A stretch of DNA of 64,000 nucleotides, taken from an uncultured Oscillospiraceae bacterium (GTDB lineage: Bacteria; Bacillota; Clostridia; Oscillospirales; Oscillospiraceae). How positions within the stretch are numbered: position 1 is the first letter of the stretch; every line of letters begins with the position of its first letter. Location of the stretch: assembly GCA_947625045.1 (NCBI GenBank), contig CANQMW010000017.1, forward strand, positions 1 to 64,000. Reading direction: 5' to 3'. Both the position numbers and the translations under genes were made by a program. The notes under the pieces are model-generated. The model ran no database searches. It saw nothing but the letters and a program-made list of their open reading frames with translations, and was not told the DNA's origin. Shown in pieces: positions 34,488-43,062 of the stretch.

Positions 34488-36794
34488 ATGAAGAACTGGA
34501 AATCCATTCTTGCGCTTCTGCTGGCGGTCGTGATGACCGTGGCCCTGATGAGCGGCTGCGGCCCCAAGACTTCCGTCGCCGAGCCCACCGAGGCCCCTAC
34601 GGAGGAGCCCGCGGCTGAGGCGACCGAAGCGCCCGCCGAGGAGACCGAAGCTCCCGCTGAGGAAGCCGAGACTGAGGCCGAAGAGCCCGCGGCTGAGGAG
34701 CCCGAGGCTCCCGCTGAGGAAGCCGAGACTGAGGCCGAAGAGCCCGCGGCTGAGGAGCCCGAGGCTCCCGCCGAGGCCGCCGAGGGCGGCGCTGTGGAGG
34801 CTGACCTGCCCTTCGCGGAGGGCACCGTGCTGCGCATGGCCACCGGCTATAATAGCACCAAGACCGGTCTGACCTTCGACGCGGAGACCGCCGGCGACGG
34901 CATCACCCTGGCCGACGGCAAGACCTACAACGCCGGCGATCTGAAGCCCACCTGGGTGGAGATCGAGAACATCCTGGGCATCACCATCGAGGACAAGTAC
35001 CAGGGCAACTCCGCCAGCAACGAGTTCGATTACTGGAAAGAGCGCTTGGGCGAGGTCGACATGGTCAGCGGCACCGCCGCAAAGCTTAACGAGAACGGCG
35101 TGGCCGGCAGCATGGTCAACATCGCTGAGTATCTGGACAAGATGCCCAACTTCAAGGCCTATCTGGAGGCCAACCCCATCGTCCGGCTGTCCATCGTGGG
35201 CGACACCGACACCGGGGCCATCTACTTCAGCCCGTACTTTGACGGTGTCAACGACATCGAGCGTATGCCCCTGATGCGTACCGACTGGGTGGAGAAGCTC
35301 CTCAACGGCGCCGGCGAGTTCACCGCGGACGCCTCCAATACCCTGGCCGCTCCCGTCTATGAGCCCTACATGCCCACCGAGGGCAGCGTGACCGTGGACG
35401 TGGTGACCCCCGACGGCACCGCTGTCGAGCAGGTGACCAAGAACTACGACGCCGCTGGCAACATCGTCGCCAAGATGAATGAGGCGGGCGAGATGGACGG
35501 TGTGGCCGCTGTCAACATGCTCCGCACCTATATCGACGAGGCCTATGACGGCTACTACGGCGAGGACCGCGCCGACCTGTTCATCGGCCAGAACGCCGCC
35601 TGGGACGCGGACGAGCTGGTGGCTCTGCTCCGCTGCGTGGTGGCCAACCCCCAGACCCTCAACGGCACCGACTCCGTCCAGGGCCTGTTCTCCCGTGAGG
35701 ACAACAATAACCAGCGCCGCGTGGATATGTTCCGCTTCGCCGGCACCCTGTTCGGCGTCCGCGGCCTGGAGTCCCGTCAGGATTACCTGTACGTGGGCAC
35801 CGACGGCGCCATGCACGACGCCCGTCAGGAGGCCGAGACCTATGAGGCCCTGGAGCGCATGCACGCCATGGCCGAGGAGGGCCTGCTGAGCAAGTCCTTC
35901 ATGGATATGTCCGAGGAAAACTCCGGCACCATGCTGGAGAACGACCTGGGCTTCATGCACTATGACTACAACCAGACCCAGACCATCCTGAACGAGACCA
36001 AGCTGCAGGCCGACGAGGGCGAGAAGTACATGGCGGTCATGGTCCCCGTGGCCCACTGGTTCGACGGCTCCAGCGACGAGGGCGTGTATATGCGCTTCAC
36101 CGAGTCCTGGCGGTCCGTTAAGACCGACGGCTGGGGCATCTCCAAGCCCGGCGTGGGCGACGACCAGGATAAGCTGTACGCCGCTCTTGCCCTGATCGAC
36201 TACGCTTACTCTCCCGAGGGCCAGATCCTCATGAGCTACGGCCCCTCCGCCTTCATCAAGGAGGGAGAGACCTTCAACTTCAACGGCCAGGAGATGCCTG
36301 TCATCGCCGACGCCACCTATGACGAGCTGTGGGAGAAGGCCTCCGGCAACTACACTAACTACGCCCGTTACTACCTGGGCTCCACGCTCTCCTTCGTGAA
36401 GAGCCAGGCCTTCGAGTATCAGTGCACCCACGAGGTCGGCCGTGAAGGCGCCGCCAAGATCTCCAACGCCATCGCCCTGGGCACCATCAAGCACCCCGAG
36501 CTGGCCGTTGCTGAGAACAGCTGGTACACCTCCGTGCCCACCGTGCTGCCCACCACCAAGCAGGAAAATGACATGATCTCCGGCTTCACCGAACTGACCA
36601 ACAAGTTCAACCAGAATAAGGACGGCGAGAACGTCCTGGTCAACGAGATCGTGTCCGGCTACACCGACGCCAACATGTCCGACGCCGCTTCCTCCGCCCA
36701 GTATGTGGCGAAGAACTATATGGGCCAGCAGTACCTGGCTCTGAAGCAGGACGCCTGGCAGCGCGCTCTTGACTACTACGCCACCATCGGCTGA
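34488..36794 (+). CDS. Sugar-binding lipoprotein, YtcQ/LipO type
   Basis: The extracellular binding protein for the two preceding permeases. The signal peptide ends in a lipobox-like LMSGC. A long Glu/Ala/Pro/Thr linker (about residues 27-105) contains an exact 57-base tandem duplication. The ligand-binding domain follows, with LRMATGYNSTKTGL, MVSGTAAKLNENG and the YSPEGQILMSYG region typical of this family. The length is 768 residues. AAGGAGG places the start at 34488, not the track's 34425. Oligogalacturonide or rhamnogalacturonan fragments are the likely ligand, inferred from the neighbouring enzymes. Confidence 0.87.
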   Translation: MKNWKSILALLLAVVMTVALMSGCGPKTSVAEPTEAPTEEPAAEATEAPAEETEAPAEEAETEAEEPAAEEPEAPAEEAETEAEEPAAEEPEAPAEAAEGGAVEADLPFAEGTVLRMATGYNSTKTGLTFDAETAGDGITLADGKTYNAGDLKPTWVEIENILGITIEDKYQGNSASNEFDYWKERLGEVDMVSGTAAKLNENGVAGSMVNIAEYLDKMPNFKAYLEANPIVRLSIVGDTDTGAIYFSPYFDGVNDIERMPLMRTDWVEKLLNGAGEFTADASNTLAAPVYEPYMPTEGSVTVDVVTPDGTAVEQVTKNYDAAGNIVAKMNEAGEMDGVAAVNMLRTYIDEAYDGYYGEDRADLFIGQNAAWDADELVALLRCVVANPQTLNGTDSVQGLFSREDNNNQRRVDMFRFAGTLFGVRGLESRQDYLYVGTDGAMHDARQEAETYEALERMHAMAEEGLLSKSFMDMSEENSGTMLENDLGFMHYDYNQTQTILNETKLQADEGEKYMAVMVPVAHWFDGSSDEGVYMRFTESWRSVKTDGWGISKPGVGDDQDKLYAALALIDYAYSPEGQILMSYGPSAFIKEGETFNFNGQEMPVIADATYDELWEKASGNYTNYARYYLGSTLSFVKSQAFEYQCTHEVGREGAAKISNAIALGTIKHPELAVAENSWYTSVPTVLPTTKQENDMISGFTELTNKFNQNKDGENVLVNEIVSGYTDANMSDAASSAQYVAKNYMGQQYLALKQDAWQRALDYYATIG
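34650..34763 (+). repeat. Exact 57-base tandem duplication in the binding-protein linker
   Basis: Two identical 57-base units start at 34650 and 34707. They encode the 19-residue acidic unit APAEEAETEAEEPAAEEPE twice. Sequence identity at the base level suggests recent slippage, giving a length-variable spacer between membrane and binding domain. Confidence 0.9.
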
Positions 36795-36886
36795 TATACC
36801 CATTACCCCAAGCAAATGACCTGAGCGAGGTCATCCGTGCTCCGGCATGACCGGGGCACGGGTGGCCGGAAAATAACCGCCCGGAA

Positions 36887-36914
36887 GGGCCGGGGCGTGA
36901 AAGCGCCCCGGCCC
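36887..36914 (+). promoter_or_regulatory. GC-rich hairpin after the sugar-binding protein gene
   Basis: An 11-bp perfect stem, GGGCCGGGGCG with CGCCCCGGCCC, has a 6-base loop and no T run. It is the third binding-protein gene in the window followed by such a structure. Confidence 0.7.
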
Positions 36915-36947
36915 CAGGGAAGACGCTTCCCCCGGAAGGAGGTTGTC

Positions 36948-37538
36948 ATGTATAAAAAACAGATGATCGCGCAGAAGGTCCTGTGCCTCGCGGCCATATT
37001 CGTGAGCGCCCTCGTGTTCCTCTATTCGCTGGGAATCATGACTGATCTCTACGACAGCCTGTACAGCACCATGCGCAATCCCAACGATCTGTTCCAGACG
37101 AGCGTGCCAGGGTCGATCGTGTACTATAACATGCAGGAGTTCAACCGCGTGTTCCTGGTCTGCTCCATTGGCCTGATATTGCTGGCGGTGCTGCTGTTCA
37201 TCACCAACACCCATACCCGGCGGCGCTACTATATCGGCAACTACTTCGCCACCGCGGCCTATGCCGTGGCGGGCGTAGCACTGTCGGTATTTGCCCACAG
37301 CTATATCGAGGTCTTCAAGGCCCAGTTCCTGCAGGTGGATTTCGAGGCGCTGAAAGAGCATGCCGAGATGTGGGGCACGCTCTACACCGAATCCACATTC
37401 TGGTTCGACGTGCACTACGGCGTGTTCTGCCTGGTGATCCTGGTGAGCGTGCTGCTGGTCGCCAACGCTATCTGGAAGGCCAGCCTCATGAAGCAGGAAG
37501 CGAAGCTCGTTGCCCAGGGAAGGGGGGCTGAGGCATGA
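36948..37538 (+). CDS. Four-helix membrane protein of unknown function
   Basis: 196 residues with about four TM segments: VLCLAAIFVSALVFLYSLGI, VFLVCSIGLILLAVLLF, NYFATAAYAVAGVALSVF and FCLVILVSVLLVANAIW. A soluble loop with DLYDSLYSTMRNPNDLF lies between the first two. No known family was recognised. The ATG follows GGAAGGAGG; the track start lies in the upstream hairpin region. It overlaps the next gene by ATGA. It is part of a five-gene set with an MsmX-like ATPase inside the pectin operon. Confidence 0.75.
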   Translation: MYKKQMIAQKVLCLAAIFVSALVFLYSLGIMTDLYDSLYSTMRNPNDLFQTSVPGSIVYYNMQEFNRVFLVCSIGLILLAVLLFITNTHTRRRYYIGNYFATAAYAVAGVALSVFAHSYIEVFKAQFLQVDFEALKEHAEMWGTLYTESTFWFDVHYGVFCLVILVSVLLVANAIWKASLMKQEAKLVAQGRGAEA

Positions 37539-38032
37539 CGATGGAAGAACGCACGGTCAAACGTGACCGGATGAGATACATAAAGAATTCCCTGGCCGCC
37601 AACCTGGCGCTGCTGGGCATTCTGTTCGACGTGCTCTATTTCGTCAAGATATACCAGTCCGACGTGGGCACCTATTACTACACGATCCTTATCGGCATAT
37701 CCATCGTGTACAACCTGGTGTTCCTGCTGGCGGTGTTTCTGGCCTCCGAGGGCGTGAAGAACTATAAAGCCGGGTATACCTGGCTTTTGGCCGCGATCGG
37801 CATCGGCCAGATCGCGCGCATCTTCATCATCCCCGCCCGGGCCCATGCCGCAACCACCCTCGTCAACGGCGAGAGCGTGCCCGTTATGGGGGACAAGACG
37901 TTCCTCTATGTGGTGATACTGCTGGTGCTGTCGGCGGTGTGCCTGCTGGCGTCGGCCGCGGTGAACTTCATCCGCTGCCGGGAGCTGGCCGAGCATATGA
38001 AGACGGTCCCGCCACCCAGCACGGGTACATAA
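37535..38032 (+). CDS. Four-helix membrane protein of unknown function
   Basis: 165 residues with about four hydrophobic segments (LAANLALLGILFDVLYFV, ILIGISIVYNLVFLLAVF, TWLLAAIGIGQIARIFII, FLYVVILLVLSAVCLLAS). Its N-terminus is basic and probably cytoplasmic (EERTVKRDRMRYIKN). I cannot assign a family. It is coupled by ATGA to the preceding membrane protein and followed within 13 bases by the ATPase gene. Confidence 0.75.
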   Translation: MTMEERTVKRDRMRYIKNSLAANLALLGILFDVLYFVKIYQSDVGTYYYTILIGISIVYNLVFLLAVFLASEGVKNYKAGYTWLLAAIGIGQIARIFIIPARAHAATTLVNGESVPVMGDKTFLYVVILLVLSAVCLLASAAVNFIRCRELAEHMKTVPPPSTGT

Positions 38033-38044
38033 GGAGGCAAAGAC

Positions 38045-39127
38045 ATGGCTACATTGAGCTTACAGCATATCGACAAGATATACGACAATAATGTTCAGGC
38101 TGTCTTTGACTTCAACCTGGACGTGAAGGACGGGGAGTTGATCGTGCTGGTTGGCCCCTCCGGCTGCGGCAAGTCTACCACGCTTCGCATGGTGGCCGGC
38201 CTGGAGGACATCTCCGCCGGCAGGCTCTACCTGGACGGCAAGGACATCACCACCACCCCCGCCAAGGACCGGGATATGGCGATGGTGTTCCAGAACTATG
38301 CCCTTTACGGCCACATGACGGTCTACGAAAACATGGCCTTCTCCCTGACCATGCGCAAGGAGAACCCCAACGTCATACATAAGAAGGTCCTGGCGGCGGC
38401 GGAGATACTGGGCCTAACCAACCAGCTTAATAAGAAGCCGGCGCAGCTGTCCGGCGGACAGCGTCAGCGCGTGGCCATGGGCCGGTCCATCGTCCGCAAC
38501 CCCAAGGTCTTCCTGTTCGACGAGCCTCTTTCCAACCTGGACGCAAAGCTCCGCGGCGCCACCCGCCGGGAGATACTGCTTCTCCATAAGCGTTTGGGCG
38601 CCACCATGCTGTACGTGACCCACGACCAGACCGAGGCACTGACCCTGGCGGACCGCATCGTGTGCATGTCCATGGGCTATGTCCAGCAGGTGGGCACGCC
38701 CCTGGAGCTCTATGATTCCCCGGCCAACATCTTCGTGGCCGGCTTCATCGGCCTGCCGCCCATGAACTTCTACGACGTGACGGTTGGAAACGGCGTCCTC
38801 ACCGGCGAGGGCTTCAAGGTGTCCCTTACCCCTGAGGAGCAGGATACCCTCAAGGCCTATGCGGGCAAGACCATCGTCCTGGGCGTGCGGCCCGAGGACG
38901 TGGGGGAGGGGCCCGACGTGCCTGTCACCGTGTCCACCAACGAGAATCTGGGCATGAATACGCTGGTCCACGGCCATATTGGACAGTCTAAGGCCGCCAG
39001 CGCCAAGATATCCGCCAAGCTGAAGGGCTGGTGCGACTACAAAACCGGCGACACGGTCACGTTCTCCTTCAAGCGCAAGCACTTCTTCGACAAGGAGACC
39101 ACCAACGCCATAAGGAAGGGTGAGTGA
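38045..39127 (+). CDS. Sugar ABC importer ATPase, MsmX/UgpC type
   Basis: A cytoplasmic ATPase expected to energise the YteP/YtcP-type permeases, which have no ATPase of their own. Walker A GPSGCGKS, signature LSGGQRQR, Walker B FLFDEPLSNLD and H-loop YVTHDQTEA are intact, and a TOBE domain follows. The length is 360 residues. A strong AAGGAGG ribosome binding site precedes it. The C-terminus (KRKHFFDKETTNAIRKGE) is more basic than that of the paralogue at 43960. It is flanked on both sides by small membrane proteins of unknown function. Confidence 0.92.
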   Translation: MATLSLQHIDKIYDNNVQAVFDFNLDVKDGELIVLVGPSGCGKSTTLRMVAGLEDISAGRLYLDGKDITTTPAKDRDMAMVFQNYALYGHMTVYENMAFSLTMRKENPNVIHKKVLAAAEILGLTNQLNKKPAQLSGGQRQRVAMGRSIVRNPKVFLFDEPLSNLDAKLRGATRREILLLHKRLGATMLYVTHDQTEALTLADRIVCMSMGYVQQVGTPLELYDSPANIFVAGFIGLPPMNFYDVTVGNGVLTGEGFKVSLTPEEQDTLKAYAGKTIVLGVRPEDVGEGPDVPVTVSTNENLGMNTLVHGHIGQSKAASAKISAKLKGWCDYKTGDTVTFSFKRKHFFDKETTNAIRKGE

Positions 39128-39129
39128 GC

Positions 39130-39723
39130 ATGGCGAATAAGAGCGAGAAAAAGCCCTTTGGGCAGCGGTTCGCCGCGGGGCTGAAGGAGGCCTGGCGGAA
39201 GTTCCTCGTGGCCATCAAGCGCCGGCCCCAGATGATACCCCTGGTGGTACTGGTCGTCGCCTTTCTTGTGTACTCCCTGAACCTGATGCACGTGTCCGAC
39301 ACCACCGCCAAGATACAGGGCGCCGGTATGGGCCTGGCCGGCTTTGCAACCATGCTGTTTTCCATGCTGAGCATGGTCTGCTTTATGAACGCGTTTCCCT
39401 ACCGGAAAAAGGTGAACATCCCCATGCTGGTGCTGATGTTCGTCATGCTGGGTGTGGTCATCTTTGCGGACGTATACTATCTGGGCCGCATCAGCGCGGC
39501 GCTCAACCGTGCCGACAACCCTATAACCATTACAGCGTCCACCCTCTACATCGCCTACGCCCAGTGGTATGTGCGCATGCACATCATCATCCTGTGCGTG
39601 GCCATCGTGCTGATCGTCCTGCTGCCGGTGTACTCCAAGTGGATCCGGAAGATCAGGACCTCCGTGGAGGTCACGGATAACGGCGCCATGGGCGAGATCG
39701 ATATCTCCGGCGACGACGCCTGA
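39130..39723 (+). CDS. Four-helix membrane protein of unknown function
   Basis: 197 residues. A basic cytoplasmic N-terminus (KSEKKPFGQRFAAGLKEAW) is followed by about four TM segments, including MIPLVVLVVAFLVYSLNLM, MLVLMFVMLGVVIFADVYYL and IIILCVAIVLIVLLPVY, and an acidic tail. I chose ATG 39130, 9 bases after AAGGAAGGG; the GTG at 39124 in the track is too close. No family was recognised. It lies in the same operon as the sugar importer. Confidence 0.75.
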   Translation: MANKSEKKPFGQRFAAGLKEAWRKFLVAIKRRPQMIPLVVLVVAFLVYSLNLMHVSDTTAKIQGAGMGLAGFATMLFSMLSMVCFMNAFPYRKKVNIPMLVLMFVMLGVVIFADVYYLGRISAALNRADNPITITASTLYIAYAQWYVRMHIIILCVAIVLIVLLPVYSKWIRKIRTSVEVTDNGAMGEIDISGDDA

Positions 39724-39729
39724 TATCCT

Positions 39730-40350
39730 ATGAGCAAGCGCGCGTCCAAGGGCAGCAAACAGCCGGATATCGACCGCCAGACGGACTACTATAAGCTGAA
39801 TACCAAGGCCGTGGACGACCTGGTGAGCGCGAACGCGGAAAACTCCCCCAAGGTGTCTGAGGCGGAGCTGCGCTCCTACAAGTCCGGGCCGAAGCTGAAG
39901 ATCGCCGACTGGGTGAAGATCGTCTTCATCAAGGCCTGGTTCGCCGGGGCGGTGTGCTTCTTCTTCATGTGGGGGCTGGGCAATTACCTGGCGGACCAGC
40001 TGGATACGCTCTTCGTCACCGGCACGGCCTTGGGCATCGTCACAGACATCCTGACCAACAACGTCCTGCGTTTTATCTCCAAGACCCAGGGAGGCTATGA
40101 CAAGTGGATGATGTTTCCCCAGAAGGGATGGATAAGCTTCCCGCTGAATATCCTGTACGGTTACCTTATCCTGTTTCTGGTGGTCATCCTCTACAACGTC
40201 ATCAATATCACTATCATCCATTTCACCGGCGCGGTGGATACCGTGCCCCTGGGCGTAGAGCCCATATTGTTCGGTGTGTTCTGCATGGGCTTCGACGTGC
40301 TGCTGATCAAGATCAAGCATCTCATCAAGGGACTGTTCCAAAAGCGTTGA
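39730..40350 (+). CDS. Membrane protein of unknown function with a long soluble N-terminus
   Basis: 206 residues. The first 70 are hydrophilic (RQTDYYKLNTKAVDDLVSAN). About four TM segments follow, with AGAVCFFFMWGLGNYLADQL and YGYLILFLVVILYNVINI, and a short basic tail. The pattern of TM pairs flanking NNVLRFISKTQGGYDKWMMF is distinctive but I cannot name it. It is the fourth small membrane protein of the set around the ATPase, and is followed 13 bases later by the GH28 gene. Confidence 0.75.
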   Translation: MSKRASKGSKQPDIDRQTDYYKLNTKAVDDLVSANAENSPKVSEAELRSYKSGPKLKIADWVKIVFIKAWFAGAVCFFFMWGLGNYLADQLDTLFVTGTALGIVTDILTNNVLRFISKTQGGYDKWMMFPQKGWISFPLNILYGYLILFLVVILYNVINITIIHFTGAVDTVPLGVEPILFGVFCMGFDVLLIKIKHLIKGLFQKR

Positions 40351-40363
40351 GCGGAGGCGGCTT

Positions 40364-41932
40364 ATGATACGTGTTCTCTATAGTGGCAGCAGCTCCGCCT
40401 GCTTTGAGCTGGAAAATGAAAGCCCCTATTATGCCCCCGGGGCCTATACCGTCCTGCTGGACGGGGCGGAGGCCCTGAAGGGGGAGGCCAACGTATTCTC
40501 TCTCTATGGCCTCCAGCCGGACACAACTTACACCGCCGCGGTCCGCTTCGCCTCCGAGGCGGAGGAGAAGGTATCCTTCACCACGGCAGGCGAGACCTGC
40601 TGCGTCAGCGTGAAGGACTTCGGCGCGGTGGGAGACGGGGTCCATGAGGACACCGCTGCCATCCAAGCGGCCATCAATTTCCTGCCGGAGGGGGGACGGC
40701 TCCTGTTCCCGGCGGGGACATATCTCACGCTGCCCCTGTCTCTTCGGAGCCATATCACCCTGGACCTGGAAAAGGGCGCGACCATATTGGGCTCTACGGA
40801 CAGGGCCCGGTACCCCATCATAAAGGGCGTGGCCTTGGACCCGGTGACGGGGAAGGAGGTGCCCCAAGGCGCCTTCGAGGGCATCGAGATGGACTGCTAC
40901 CAGTCCCTCATCCATGGCTCCTACGCCAAGGATATCGCCATCGTTGGCCAGGGCACCATCGACGGCAACGGGCAAAACGGCGACTGGTGGGGGGACTTCA
41001 AGAGCTTCCCGGCGGCAAGGCCCCGGGTCATCTTCTTAAACCGCTGCGAGAACGTGACGCTCCACGGCGTCACCATTGCCAACGGCCCGGCCTGGCACAT
41101 CCATCCCTTCTTTTCCAAGGACGTCTCCCTCTATGACTGCTTCGTCACGGCGCCCAAGGACAGCCCCAACACCGACGCCATCGACCCGGAGAGCTGTGAC
41201 GGCGTGAACATCATCGGCTGCCGGTTCTCCGTGGGCGACGACTGCATCGCCATAAAGTCCGGCAAGATCGACATGGGGAAAAAGTACCTGCGGCCCGCCG
41301 ACCGCCACACCATCCGCAACTGCCTCATGCAGTTCGGCCACGGGGCGGTGACATTGGGCAGCGAGCTGGCGGCGGGCATCAAAAACCTCGACGTGAGCCA
41401 GTGTTATTTCCGTGCCACGGATAGGGGCCTTCGCATCAAGTCCCGCCGGGGCCGGGGCAAGGACAGCGTCATCACGGACGTGTCCTTCGACAACATCCGC
41501 ATGGACAAGGTGCTGACCCCCATCGTGATAAACCTTTGGTATAACTGCTGCGACCCGGATAGGTATACGGAGTATGTCTGGAGCCGGGAAAAGCTCCCCA
41601 TAGACGACCGCACGCCCCATATGGGCACGTTCTCCTTCCGCAACATGGTCTGCACCGATGCGGAGGTGGCCGCCTGCTATATAGACGGCCTCACCGAGAG
41701 CCATATCGATGAGGTGAAACTGGAGAACATCAGCGTGTCCTTTGCCGAGGATGCCAAGCCCGGGGTGCCCGCCATGCAGAACTTCGCGGAGAAGCGCTGC
41801 AAATTGGGGCTGTATCTCGACAACGTGCGGAACATCCATGTCAACAACGTGCACGTGACCGGCGCGGATGGGGAAGGTCTCATCGCGGACCACTATGAGC
41901 ACATCGAAAAGAAAGGGTTTGAGGTGGACTGA
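40364..41932 (+). CDS. Glycoside hydrolase family 28, polygalacturonase-like, cytoplasmic
   Basis: Hydrolyses galacturonan or rhamnogalacturonan oligosaccharides. Residues 1-80 form a short fibronectin-like domain, then a parallel beta-helix starts at VSVKDFGAVGDGVHEDTAAI. Family 28 catalytic motifs are present: NTDAID (usually NTDG), GDDCIAIKSG with the paired Asp, and GHGAVTLGSE. The length is 522 residues. There is no signal peptide, so it probably acts on imported oligomers. It overlaps the GH105 gene as TGATG, indicating coupled translation. Confidence 0.9.
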   Translation: MIRVLYSGSSSACFELENESPYYAPGAYTVLLDGAEALKGEANVFSLYGLQPDTTYTAAVRFASEAEEKVSFTTAGETCCVSVKDFGAVGDGVHEDTAAIQAAINFLPEGGRLLFPAGTYLTLPLSLRSHITLDLEKGATILGSTDRARYPIIKGVALDPVTGKEVPQGAFEGIEMDCYQSLIHGSYAKDIAIVGQGTIDGNGQNGDWWGDFKSFPAARPRVIFLNRCENVTLHGVTIANGPAWHIHPFFSKDVSLYDCFVTAPKDSPNTDAIDPESCDGVNIIGCRFSVGDDCIAIKSGKIDMGKKYLRPADRHTIRNCLMQFGHGAVTLGSELAAGIKNLDVSQCYFRATDRGLRIKSRRGRGKDSVITDVSFDNIRMDKVLTPIVINLWYNCCDPDRYTEYVWSREKLPIDDRTPHMGTFSFRNMVCTDAEVAACYIDGLTESHIDEVKLENISVSFAEDAKPGVPAMQNFAEKRCKLGLYLDNVRNIHVNNVHVTGADGEGLIADHYEHIEKKGFEVD

Positions 41933-43062
41933 TGGACTACGGCAGGATAGACGCCTATGTGCTCCAGCTGGTGGCCGGGTCCACCCCGGAGCGCACCGCC
42001 TGGAACATGGAGAAGATCCGGGAGGGGAAGAAGGCCTCCTGGAACTACATAGACGGCTGCATGCTCACCGCCCTCATGGAGATGACCCGCATCACCGGCG
42101 ATGAGCGCTATGCCGCCTTCGCGGAGCAGTGCGTGGACTTCTTCGTGGAGGAGGACGGTTCCATCCGCGGCTTTAAGCCCGGCGATCACAACCTGGACGA
42201 CATCAACGAGGGGCGCGTCCTCTTCGAGATATACGACCGCACGGGCAAGGAGAAATACCGCCTGGCGGCGGATGGGCTCACAAAGCAGCTTGCGGCCCAG
42301 CCCCGGACACACGAGGGGAACTTCTGGCACAAGGCCATCTACCCCAACCAGGTCTGGCTGGACGGCCTCTACATGGCCCAGCCCTTCCGTGCGCTTTACG
42401 AAAAGCACTTCGGCCAGGGCGATTATTCCGACATCGTAAAGCAGATACGCACGGTCCATGACCGGATGCTGAATAAAGAAAAAGGCCTATATTACCACGG
42501 CTACGACGCCTCCAAGACCGCCTTCTGGGCGGACAGGGAGACGGGGTGCTCCAAAAACTTCTGGCTCCGGTCCCTGGGCTGGTTCGCCGTGGCTTTGGCG
42601 GACCTGTGCGATATCCTTCCGGCGGGGCAGGAGCGGCAGGAGCTGGCCGTGATATTCGCGGACCTGATGCAGGCCGTGGCCCGCTATGCCGACCCGGCTA
42701 CAGGTATGTACTGGCAGGTGCCCGACCAGGGCGGCCGGGAGGGCAACTACCTGGAGACCAGCGGCAGCGCCATGATGGCCTATGCCATGCTCAAGGGCGC
42801 CCGGCTGGGTCTGCTGGACAAAAGCTATGCCGCCCAAGGCCAAAAGACCTTCGACGGCATCATGGATAAGTATCTTACCTTCACGGACACGGGCCTGGAC
42901 CTGGGCGGCATATGCCTGGTGGCGGGCCTGGGGCCGGAGAACAACCGGCGGCGGGATGGGTCCTATGAGTACTACATCTCCGAGCCGGTGGTGGCCAACG
43001 ACGCCAAGGGCGTGGCGCCCTTCGTGCTGGCCTACACGGAGATCAAGCGGCTCACAGCATAG
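41932..43062 (+). CDS. Unsaturated uronyl hydrolase, glycoside hydrolase family 105
   Basis: Removes the unsaturated galacturonate from the non-reducing end of pectin oligosaccharides, feeding KduI. The (alpha/alpha)6 barrel is recognisable from WNYIDGCMLTAL, WLDGLYMAQPF with the catalytic Asp, and FWLRSLGWFAVALADL. The 376-residue length matches YteR/YesR. It has no signal peptide. Its last 11 bases overlap the end of the opposing araC gene, with no clear terminator between. Confidence 0.9.
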   Translation: MDYGRIDAYVLQLVAGSTPERTAWNMEKIREGKKASWNYIDGCMLTALMEMTRITGDERYAAFAEQCVDFFVEEDGSIRGFKPGDHNLDDINEGRVLFEIYDRTGKEKYRLAADGLTKQLAAQPRTHEGNFWHKAIYPNQVWLDGLYMAQPFRALYEKHFGQGDYSDIVKQIRTVHDRMLNKEKGLYYHGYDASKTAFWADRETGCSKNFWLRSLGWFAVALADLCDILPAGQERQELAVIFADLMQAVARYADPATGMYWQVPDQGGREGNYLETSGSAMMAYAMLKGARLGLLDKSYAAQGQKTFDGIMDKYLTFTDTGLDLGGICLVAGLGPENNRRRDGSYEYYISEPVVANDAKGVAPFVLAYTEIKRLTA

